A stretch of DNA of 64,000 nucleotides from an uncultured Bacteroidia bacterium (GTDB lineage Bacteria; Bacteroidota; Bacteroidia; Bacteroidales; Prolixibacteraceae): the NCBI GenBank assembly GCA_903923905.1, contig CAIXZH010000101.1, forward strand, positions 62,001 to 126,000, in the 5' to 3' direction. The position numbers and the translations under genes were made by a program. Under the pieces are notes generated by a model that was not told where the DNA came from, searched no databases, and was given only the letters and a program-made list of their open reading frames with translations. Below, in pieces: positions 19,167-26,437 of this stretch. The stretch's first letter is position 1. Every line of letters begins with the position of its first letter.

Positions 19167-20012
19167 ATGAATGAACTGGATCATAACTTAGAAGATAAAC
19201 TACGCCTGCTCAAACTTTGGTTCACAAAAAGAAAAGGATCTATCGTTGCCTTTTCAGGGGGAGTTGACTCTTCGCTGGTTCTTTTTTTAGCCCGTAAATT
19301 CCAGGGGAAGGAGCATGCTATCGGTGTAATTTCAAATTCAGAAAGCCTGAAAAACAAGGATTTTAATCTGGCTCAAGCATTTTGTGAGCTATTTGATATT
19401 CAGCTTGATGTGATCAGGACACAAGAACTGAGTGATTTGCGTTACATTCAAAATCCGGTTAATCGGTGTTTTTATTGCAAGGATCATTTGTATCAGGATC
19501 TTCAAAAATTAAAATTGAAATTCCCGGAGTTTGATATTTTGAGCGGAACCAACTTCGATGACCTTGGAGATTACCGGCCCGGATTGGAAGCTGCCCAAAA
19601 GAACCAGGTAAACGCTCCGCTGGTAGATTGTAAAATTTCGAAGGAGGAGATAAGGACTCTTGCCAGATATTTCAACCTGCCCAACTGGAACAAACCTGCC
19701 AGTCCTTGTCTGAGTTCCCGGATTCCCTATAATCAGGCAATAACCGAAACAAAACTCAGGGAAATTGAGGCGGCTGAGGATATGCTTAACCGTCTGGGTT
19801 TCAAAGAGGTCCGTGTTCGTCATTATGGAACTTATGCCAAAATCGAGGTCGGGAAGGACGATATGGATAAGCTTTTAGCTATCAAAGATCTGGTGATTAA
19901 AGAGATGAAAGAAATTGGTTTTGAACAAACACAGATAGATCAGGAAGGTTTGGTGTCGGGAAAAATGAACCGGATATTGCAGCCAATTGATTTGAAAAAA
20001 ATTAGTCAATGA
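19167..20012 (+). CDS. larE: Nickel-pincer cofactor sulfur insertase LarE
   Basis: Cytoplasmic PP-loop enzyme that adenylates and sulfurates pyridinium biscarboxylic acid mononucleotide during synthesis of the nickel-pincer cofactor. The PP-loop SGGVDS is at residues 30-35. Three cysteines stand out: Cys101 and Cys104 (NRCFYCKDHLY) and Cys181 (SPCLSSRI). Cys181 corresponds to the sacrificial Cys176 of the Lactiplantibacillus plantarum enzyme. The extra CxxC pair matches the LarE subgroup, such as the Thermotoga maritima enzyme, that binds a [4Fe-4S] cluster and need not consume itself. The stop overlaps the larC start (ATGA at 20009-20012), showing translational coupling. Confidence 0.92.
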   Translation: MNELDHNLEDKLRLLKLWFTKRKGSIVAFSGGVDSSLVLFLARKFQGKEHAIGVISNSESLKNKDFNLAQAFCELFDIQLDVIRTQELSDLRYIQNPVNRCFYCKDHLYQDLQKLKLKFPEFDILSGTNFDDLGDYRPGLEAAQKNQVNAPLVDCKISKEEIRTLARYFNLPNWNKPASPCLSSRIPYNQAITETKLREIEAAEDMLNRLGFKEVRVRHYGTYAKIEVGKDDMDKLLAIKDLVIKEMKEIGFEQTQIDQEGLVSGKMNRILQPIDLKKISQ

Positions 20013-21196
20013 GAATTTTATATTACGATTGCTTTGCCGGAATCAGTGGCGATATGAACCTTGGAGCCATGATCGACCTTGGCGTTGACCCGGTTTTTTT
20101 GGCCGGAGAGCTACAAAAATTAAATATTAAAGGGTTTCATCTGGAAATTTCGAAGGATAGCAGGAGAGGAATTTCAGGCACTAAAGCGACGGTTGTCATT
20201 GAAGATCCGGATAATGAAAAACACCGGCACCTGCGACATATTGAGGAACTTATCAACCAAAGCACCCTTTCCGACCCTGTGAAAAAGAGATCTCTTCGGA
20301 TTTTTGACCTGATCGCTGAGGCGGAGGCGAAGGTTCACCGGATTGATAAGCAGAAAGTTCATTTTCATGAGGTTGGTGCTCTCGATTCGCTGGCCGATAT
20401 CGTGGGAGCTGCAATTTGTCTTGACTTTCTAAAGGTGGATAAAGTTATGGCCTCGCCGATACAACTTGGAGGCGGGACAGTGAAATGTGCCCATGGTATA
20501 ATGCCCGTTCCTGCTCCTGCTACAGTTGAAATTGTTCGCCATATTCCGGTTAAAACCGGTTTGGTACAGCATGAGGCAACTACTCCAACCGGAGCGGCAA
20601 TACTTGTTGCATTGGTAGATGAATTTACTGACCAGATTAATTTTCCGATTCATAAAATTGCTTATGGAATCGGACAGCGGGATATTTCGGAAGTGCCGAA
20701 TGTTTTGAGGGTTTATCTTTCTGAATCTGTTGCTGATCAGAATGATACTAAAATGGAGGAGGCCTGGGTGATTGAATGCAATATTGATGACATGAATCCT
20801 GAATGGTATGATTTTCTCTTTCAGAAGCTTTTTGAGGCTGGGGCCAGTGACGTGTTTTTAACTCCTGTCATCATGAAAAAGTCAAGACCAGCCAATACAC
20901 TTACAGTTCTTTGCAGCCAAGGGCTCATTTCTGAATTAAAATCGATTATCTTTTTTAACACCACCACTATTGGATTAAGGGAGCATGCGGTTACAAAAAC
21001 TATGCTTGACCGGTTTGAAAGGGTAATTGAAACAGAGCTGGGGAATGTACGTGTTAAATATTGTACTTTTCAGGAAAAGACAATCAGGGTTAAGGCTGAA
21101 ATTGAGGATGTTAAGCAATTGGCTTCTCTTTATAAGCTCAGTATGGAAGAGGTTGAAAAAATTATTCAAAAAAATCTTTGTTATGGGTTTTCGTGA
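20009..21196 (+). CDS. larC: Nickel insertion protein LarC (pyridinium-3,5-bisthiocarboxylate nickel chelatase)
   Basis: Inserts nickel into the bisthiolated pincer precursor in a CTP-dependent step, the last step of cofactor synthesis. The 395-residue chain starts with the family signature YDCFAGISGDMNLGAMIDLG and contains KVHFHEVGALDSLADIVGA, the Pro-rich HGIMPVPAPATVEI and TTPTGAAIL. The C-terminal part (IECNIDDMNPEWYDFL, TPVIMKKSRPANTLTVLC) is in the same frame. In Lactiplantibacillus plantarum, larC is read as LarC1/LarC2 through a programmed frameshift; here it is intact. It overlaps larE by 4 bp and larB by 14 bp. Confidence 0.95.
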   Translation: MRILYYDCFAGISGDMNLGAMIDLGVDPVFLAGELQKLNIKGFHLEISKDSRRGISGTKATVVIEDPDNEKHRHLRHIEELINQSTLSDPVKKRSLRIFDLIAEAEAKVHRIDKQKVHFHEVGALDSLADIVGAAICLDFLKVDKVMASPIQLGGGTVKCAHGIMPVPAPATVEIVRHIPVKTGLVQHEATTPTGAAILVALVDEFTDQINFPIHKIAYGIGQRDISEVPNVLRVYLSESVADQNDTKMEEAWVIECNIDDMNPEWYDFLFQKLFEAGASDVFLTPVIMKKSRPANTLTVLCSQGLISELKSIIFFNTTTIGLREHAVTKTMLDRFERVIETELGNVRVKYCTFQEKTIRVKAEIEDVKQLASLYKLSMEEVEKIIQKNLCYGFS

Positions 21197-21920
21197 TATC
21201 CTTGAAAAATATAAGAATGGGGCAATTGGTCTGGAGGAAGCCCTGTCTCACCTTGCCAAACCGGGTATTGAGGACATGGGCTTTGCCAATATCGATACAG
21301 ACCGGAGAAAACGGACCGGGATTCCTGAGATCATTTATGCTTCCGGAAAGACAACCGAGCAAGTCCGTCTGATCGTTGAACGGATGTATGAAAAGGGATT
21401 GGATATCCTTGCTACCCGCGTGACAGCCGAAATGTTCGAGGCTGTAAAAACCGTGGTTCCGGATGCTGTCTACAATTCGCTGGCCAGAACAATCAGTTAT
21501 AAGCACAAGGAAGAAATTTCAGAAGATAACTATATTGCCATAATTTCAGCGGGGACTTCTGACCTCCCGGTAGCCGAAGAGGCGGCCGAAACGGCCAGAT
21601 TTCTTAACAACCGGGTGATCACGGTTTATGACGTAGGAGTCGCAGGTATTCACCGTCTGTTTCATAAATGGGATATCATCCGAAATGCCAGGGTGATTAT
21701 TGTTGTGGCCGGTATGGAAGGCGCACTGGCAAGCGTAGTAGGCGGATTGGTCGACAAACCGGTCATCGGAGTGCCTACCAGTATTGGTTACGGTGCGAGC
21801 TTTCAGGGTTTGGCTGCCTTGTTGTCTATGTTAAATAGTTGTGCCAGTGGTGTTTCGGTTGTAAATATTGATAATGGATTTGGGGCAGCCTGCCAGGCGT
21901 CCCTGATCAATAAATTGTAG
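21183..21920 (+). CDS. larB: Pyridinium biscarboxylic acid synthase LarB
   Basis: Carboxylates and hydrolyses nicotinic acid adenine dinucleotide to make the first nickel-pincer intermediate. The protein is related to the AIR carboxylase PurE: VAVISAGTSDLPVAEEAAETARFL-type segments (about residue 118 onward), VAGMEGALASVVGGLVDKPVIGVPTSIGYG, then the Gly-rich C-terminal NIDNGFGAACQA. The ATG at 21183 gives 245 residues, the usual LarB length. A longer frame reaches back to 21027 but lies wholly inside larC and is not expected to be used. It is the last gene of larE-larC-larB and is followed by a hairpin at 21977-22000. Confidence 0.94.
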   Translation: MGFRDILEKYKNGAIGLEEALSHLAKPGIEDMGFANIDTDRRKRTGIPEIIYASGKTTEQVRLIVERMYEKGLDILATRVTAEMFEAVKTVVPDAVYNSLARTISYKHKEEISEDNYIAIISAGTSDLPVAEEAAETARFLNNRVITVYDVGVAGIHRLFHKWDIIRNARVIIVVAGMEGALASVVGGLVDKPVIGVPTSIGYGASFQGLAALLSMLNSCASGVSVVNIDNGFGAACQASLINKL

Positions 21921-21976
21921 TATTTCCCATAACCAAATAATGACATCTGCTAAACGGATTTCTGTATCTGTTTAGA

Positions 21977-22000
21977 ATTGCAGGATTTTTTTCCTGCAAT
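21977..22000 (+). terminator. Hairpin after the lar operon
   Basis: ATTGCAGGA and TCCTGCAAT form a perfect 9-bp stem around a T6 loop, 56 bp after the larB stop. The downstream tract is not T-rich, so it may be a weak terminator or a transcript-end structure. Confidence 0.5.
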
Positions 22001-22083
22001 ACCTCATCTTAATGAACATTATCCTGACTAAATCCTTTTCTTTTTAGACTTTATCTGTTTTTTACAAATGAATATGAAATTAC

Positions 22084-23286
22084 ATGCGAAATAATTACTT
22101 TCTGACATTTTTACTGATGCTATTTAGTTTTATTTCATGCAAAAAAGAGGCATCAGTTAGTCAAATCAATATATCCATTGGAGGACTTTTTTCGCTCACC
22201 GGTAACTGGTCATCTCTTGGATTGGCATCACAGGAGGCAATGAATCTTGCAATTGCGGATATCAATTCTTATATGATTCAGACGGGTTCTTCCTACCGCT
22301 TTTCAACAGTCATTTACGACACTAAATTGGATACCTTACTGGCACAGGCAGCTATTCAAAATGCACTTACTAAAAATATCCATGCTTTAGTCGGACCACA
22401 ATCGAGTGCCGAACTTTCAGCTATTCGTAATTTTGCCAATACCAATAAAATATTGGTAGTAAGCCAGGGAAGTACGGCAAGCAGTTTAGCGATCGTTGGG
22501 GATGCCATTTTTCGATTCTGTCCGGGCGATTCCGTTGAAGGTAATGCCATGGCACAAACAATCTATAACTCCGGTATCAGGCATCTGATCACACTCTCAA
22601 GAAGTGATATTGGAAACCTTGGCCTGCAAAGTTCAGTTGATCGAACCTTCTCAGGGTTGGGTGGCACAGTGGAGGCTATGGCTCCTTATTCTGAGAATAT
22701 AAGTGACTTTTCAGCCATTCTTTCAACACTTAAGGGCAGGATACAGCAATGGACGCTTAGTAACGGAGCTACTCCAATGGGGATCTATTTAGCTTCATTT
22801 GATGAATGTGCTGTGCTTTTTGTTCAGGCATCAACTGATCCGATCTTTTCTTCGGTGAAATGGTTCGGAGGTGATGGAGTCGTCTTTAGCAATGCCTTAA
22901 TCTCGAACAGCGTGGCTTCATCATTTGCATTAACGACCCAATTTTTTGTCCCGAATTTTGGGTTGCCTCAGCAGGTAAATCCAAATCTTGCGAGAATTGC
23001 AGCGTCAATCAAAAGTAAAACAGGTACAGATCCCGATGCCTATGCATTGTCGGTTTACGATGCAATGTGGGTTATCGCATTAACTGAGTCCTCTTTTCCT
23101 AAATACCCGGTAGATTTTGCAACCTTAAAATCAGTATTTCAATCCCAGGCTGATCGTTACTATGGGATCACCGGTCCGGTAATACTCAATGCAGCTGGCG
23201 ACAGAAGCATTGGCTCCTTTGATTATTGGGGCATTGTAAATCTGGGGGGTACCTATCAATGGAAATTAGTCAGTAGATCCAGGTAA
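22084..23286 (+). CDS. Orphan ABC-type substrate-binding lipoprotein (LivJ-like, type 1 fold)
   Basis: Lipoprotein with signal and lipobox Cys19 (FSFISC), followed by a two-lobed type 1 periplasmic-binding fold of the branched-chain amino acid/amide receptor kind. IGGLFSLTGNWSSLGLASQEAMNLAIADIN (in part) is the usual first strand and helix; VGPQSSAELSAIRNFAN and DAYALSVYDAMWVIALT are later family segments. Length is 400 residues. No LivH/M/G/F-type permease or ATPase is nearby, so it may serve a distant transporter or act as a sensor or ligand-sequestering protein. The ligand is unknown. It is unrelated in strand logic to any obvious partner, lying between the lar operon and the chorismate mutase gene. 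Confidence 0.8.
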   Translation: MRNNYFLTFLLMLFSFISCKKEASVSQINISIGGLFSLTGNWSSLGLASQEAMNLAIADINSYMIQTGSSYRFSTVIYDTKLDTLLAQAAIQNALTKNIHALVGPQSSAELSAIRNFANTNKILVVSQGSTASSLAIVGDAIFRFCPGDSVEGNAMAQTIYNSGIRHLITLSRSDIGNLGLQSSVDRTFSGLGGTVEAMAPYSENISDFSAILSTLKGRIQQWTLSNGATPMGIYLASFDECAVLFVQASTDPIFSSVKWFGGDGVVFSNALISNSVASSFALTTQFFVPNFGLPQQVNPNLARIAASIKSKTGTDPDAYALSVYDAMWVIALTESSFPKYPVDFATLKSVFQSQADRYYGITGPVILNAAGDRSIGSFDYWGIVNLGGTYQWKLVSRSR

Positions 23287-23413
23287 TTAGAATAATTTAT
23301 GTGCATATGAAACCCTCATGAACTTACATTCACAAAAGGCAATCGATAAATCAATGAGGGTTCCATGAGAATCAAGAATCTAAAAATAAGCAAGATAATT
23401 TAAATTTATTGTC

Positions 23414-23749
23414 GTGAAAGTAGTTAATCTAACCTTACTCTTGATTGCTTTGAATTTTGCAGCAAGTGCGCAGCAGGATAGCCTTAAAATGTTCCGGAAA
23501 CAAATCGATAGCCTGGACTTTCAGCTTATCCGGCTATTGGGAGCCCGAATGGAAGTGGTAAATTCCATAGGGATTTACAAGAGCATTCATCATATTCCAC
23601 CCTTGCAGCCCAAAAGATTTGAAGAGATCCTGCAGAGGAATATTGCCCTTGGGCGGGAAGTAAAACTTTCAGAATCGTTTATCAGGGACCTGATGGAGGC
23701 AATTCATAATGAGAGTCTGTCTAAAGAAAATGCGGTGCTCAAAAAATAG
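23414..23749 (+). CDS. Exported AroQ-type chorismate mutase
   Basis: Converts chorismate to prephenate, but carries a signal peptide (about residues 1-19, VNLTLLLIALNFAASAQ), so it is predicted to be periplasmic. The AroQ active-site pattern is seen: Arg28 in the first helix, Arg45, Lys56 and Arg68, with the same spacing as R11, R28, K39 and R51 of the E. coli P-protein domain. The length is 111 residues. The start is a GTG at 23414; the next ATG (23489) would remove the signal and the N-terminal helix start. No other aromatic-pathway gene is near. Exported chorismate mutases (AroQ-gamma/star types) are known in other bacteria, with unclear roles. Confidence 0.8.
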   Translation: MKVVNLTLLLIALNFAASAQQDSLKMFRKQIDSLDFQLIRLLGARMEVVNSIGIYKSIHHIPPLQPKRFEEILQRNIALGREVKLSESFIRDLMEAIHNESLSKENAVLKK

Positions 23750-23869
23750 GTGATCTACCTATTCAGATAACTCGCTTTATTCAATCGTTTTATAAACTTT
23801 AATCAGCAGTAAATGAGCAATTCGTATTCGTTGCAGATTCTTACATTGGTAAGTCCAAACCTGGGATAA

Positions 23870-25072
23870 ATGACCAATAGATCTGATTCAATAATTCCGG
23901 TTGTTGAAAACGACCGGCCGAACAAGGAGAAATTATTTGGTCTTGATTTTCTGAGAGCCCTGGCTATCATCATGGTGCTTTTCTTTCATACCTTAGTCCT
24001 TTTCCCTCATCCAGAGTGGTTGTCTTATGTTGCAAAGTTTGGATGGATAGGAGTGGACCTTTTCTTTGCTTTAAGCGGATTCCTGATTGCTTCCCAATTG
24101 TTTGCCAAAATTGTTGAGGACAAAAAAATCTCATTCCGTGACTTCTTCATCAAACGCTTTTTCCGGATTGTACCGGCATATCTAACGGTACTTTTTCTTT
24201 ATCTGAGTTTCCCTGCCTTGCGTGAGCATGGAACACCGGCTCCATACTGGAAATTCCTGACCTTTACCCAGAACCTGGGGCTTGATCTTAGATCTCAAAG
24301 TGCTTTTTCGCATGCCTGGTCCCTTTGTGTGGAAGAACAATTTTATTTGTTTTTTCCGATCATATTGATTGTTCTTGTTTATTTCAATGCCGTAAGAAAA
24401 GGATTTATAGTCCTGATATCCTTATTCTTACTTGGGTTTGTTGCCAGACTTTATGCCTGGAATGTGTTGGTTTTCCCGTTTAACGGCACCACTCTTTTTG
24501 GAGTTTACTGGCAGGAGTGGATATATTATCCCACTTACGCCCGTTTAGATGGGTTACTGGTAGGTATATCCATTGCGGGTATATTTCAATTTAAACCTAT
24601 GATTAGGGTGCTTTTGAGGAGGCATGGTAACTTGATGCTGGTTATTGGGGTCCTTGTTTTAATTGCAGCTTATATTGTCTGTTCGGATGAGAGGTCCTTT
24701 AGCCTCTGCATGTATGGGTTCCCACTGGTTGATATTGGATGTGGCTTTTTAGTTTTAGGTGCTGTAAGTCCATCCAGTTTTATTTATAAATACAATTCCC
24801 TTTTTTTTTCCTCCATCGCCATGCTTTCATATTCAATCTACCTTATTCATAAAATAACGATCCATGTAACACAGGAACAGCTGTTTAAACTTGATATTCC
24901 AAAGGAAAGCAATCTGATGATGCTGATTAGTCTGCTCATGACAATTATAGCTGCCTATATGTTGCACTACATGATAGAAAAACCGTTTATGAAATTCAGG
25001 ATTCAACTATTGAAACCCGGATTACTAAAACCAGTTCCTTTGGTTTCGTCCAAAGAGAAAGATATTGACTGA
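23870..25072 (+). CDS. Membrane acyltransferase (acyltransferase_3/OafA family)
   Basis: Integral inner-membrane protein, 400 residues with about ten membrane segments, of the family that O-acylates surface sugars. Family hallmarks are LDFLRALAIIMVLFFH (residues about 26-41, with the R-x10-H motif) and HAWSLCVEEQFYLFFP (about 141-156). The acceptor is probably an exported polysaccharide or lipid sugar but cannot be named. The MFS gene begins 33 bp after its stop, so the two may form an operon. No glycosyltransferase or capsule gene is nearby. Confidence 0.88.
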   Translation: MTNRSDSIIPVVENDRPNKEKLFGLDFLRALAIIMVLFFHTLVLFPHPEWLSYVAKFGWIGVDLFFALSGFLIASQLFAKIVEDKKISFRDFFIKRFFRIVPAYLTVLFLYLSFPALREHGTPAPYWKFLTFTQNLGLDLRSQSAFSHAWSLCVEEQFYLFFPIILIVLVYFNAVRKGFIVLISLFLLGFVARLYAWNVLVFPFNGTTLFGVYWQEWIYYPTYARLDGLLVGISIAGIFQFKPMIRVLLRRHGNLMLVIGVLVLIAAYIVCSDERSFSLCMYGFPLVDIGCGFLVLGAVSPSSFIYKYNSLFFSSIAMLSYSIYLIHKITIHVTQEQLFKLDIPKESNLMMLISLLMTIIAAYMLHYMIEKPFMKFRIQLLKPGLLKPVPLVSSKEKDID

Positions 25073-25105
25073 AATAAATTTTAATAATTAGAAATTCAAC
25101 TATAT

Positions 25106-26335
25106 ATGAACAATAAGAATCAATCAGTTTTTAATCTGGCAGTAATTGTTGCCTCACTAGGTTACTTTGTGGATATGTATGATTTGTTATTGTTTACCAT
25201 TGTTAAACGGCCAAGTTTGTTAGCGGTTGGTTCAACCGATGGTACAATTTTGCCCGATAGCATCCTGGTGATGAATTGGCAAATGATCGGATTATTGCTG
25301 GGTGGAATTGTCTGGGGTGTAATTGGTGATAAAAAAGGAAGACTAAATATTCTGTTCGGATCGATCATTCTCTATTCGATTGCCAATTTTGCCACAGCTT
25401 ACATCCATACTGTAGACCAATATATAATATTTCGATTTTTAGCAGGGATTGGGTTGGCCGGAGAATTGGGTGCAGGTGTTACTCTGGTCAGTGAATTAAT
25501 GCCGAAAGAAAAACGGGGTATCGGGACCTCTATTGTTGCTGGCTTTGGCATCACCGGGGTAATTGCTGCCTATTTTACTTTTCATTGGACCTCGGATTGG
25601 CGTCTCTGTTACGAAATTGGGGGTATCCTCGGTATTCTGCTGTTATTTCTTCGGATCAGTCTGGTAGAATCGGGGATGTTTAAGCAGGTTAAATTACAAA
25701 ACGTATCCAGGGGGAATTTTCTCATGTTTTTCTCTGATGGGGTCAGATTTAAAAAATATTTTACGGCTATTTTGCTTGGACTTCCTACCTGGTGTATTGT
25801 TGGTATACTGATTACCCAAAGTGACCGGTTTGCAAAGGCGATGTTTGGCAGCACTAATTTTGATTCGGGCAGGGCGGTAATGATTGCCTATGCCGGTATT
25901 GCCTTGGGCGATATTGTGGCCGGATTTGTATGTCAGTACTTTAAGAGCCGAAAAAAAGGGTTGTTGTTATACTACTTCATGTGTACGGCTAGTATCTTGT
26001 TATTCTTTAGTGACTTCAATAACAGCAATACTTCTATGGCGGTGATTTGCGCGCTGCTTGGATTTAGTTCCGGGTTCTGGATCATATTCATTACTATGGG
26101 GGCGGAACAGTTTGGAACTAACTTAAGGGCTACTGCCACCACCACAATCCCCAATATGGTAAGAGGTGCTTTGCCGTTGATCAATATGATGTTTTTGAAC
26201 CTTTTTCAGCGGGATATGGGTCTGACCCTTATTAAAAGCGGGTTCTTTACGGCTTCAATAGTGATTTTCATAACATTAATCGCACTTTATTTTACTGAAG
26301 AAACCTATCACAAAGATTTGAATTATATCGAATAG
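25106..26335 (+). CDS. MFS transporter
   Basis: A 409-residue, 12-helix major facilitator. The loop motif between helices 2 and 3 is seen as GVIGDKKGRLNILFGS, and helix 4-5 RFLAGIGLAGELGAGVTLVSELMPKEKRG (in part) resembles the sugar/metabolite:H+ symporter branch. The substrate is not identifiable. It is 33 bp downstream of the acyltransferase gene. The following CstA gene probably has its own promoter. Confidence 0.88.
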   Translation: MNNKNQSVFNLAVIVASLGYFVDMYDLLLFTIVKRPSLLAVGSTDGTILPDSILVMNWQMIGLLLGGIVWGVIGDKKGRLNILFGSIILYSIANFATAYIHTVDQYIIFRFLAGIGLAGELGAGVTLVSELMPKEKRGIGTSIVAGFGITGVIAAYFTFHWTSDWRLCYEIGGILGILLLFLRISLVESGMFKQVKLQNVSRGNFLMFFSDGVRFKKYFTAILLGLPTWCIVGILITQSDRFAKAMFGSTNFDSGRAVMIAYAGIALGDIVAGFVCQYFKSRKKGLLLYYFMCTASILLFFSDFNNSNTSMAVICALLGFSSGFWIIFITMGAEQFGTNLRATATTTIPNMVRGALPLINMMFLNLFQRDMGLTLIKSGFFTASIVIFITLIALYFTEETYHKDLNYIE

Positions 26336-26378
26336 ACCAAACATAATTTTTGATATTTAACTTGGTTTTTTCCGGTGC

Positions 26379-26414
26379 TTTGGAATAGATTGGCGCAATA
26401 AACATCTACATTTG
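26379..26414 (+). promoter_or_regulatory. Possible promoter for cstA
   Basis: TACATTTG (26407-26414) matches the -7 consensus. TTTG (26379-26382) is 24 bp upstream, slightly long spacing. The predicted leader is about 20 nt. Confidence 0.4.
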
Positions 26415-26437
26415 TCTGTCGTTTCATATTTGATCCT

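Noticed and set aside
21027-21182. Upstream extension of larB
   Set aside because: The extra residues lie entirely inside larC in another frame; the ATG at 21183 gives the standard LarB length.
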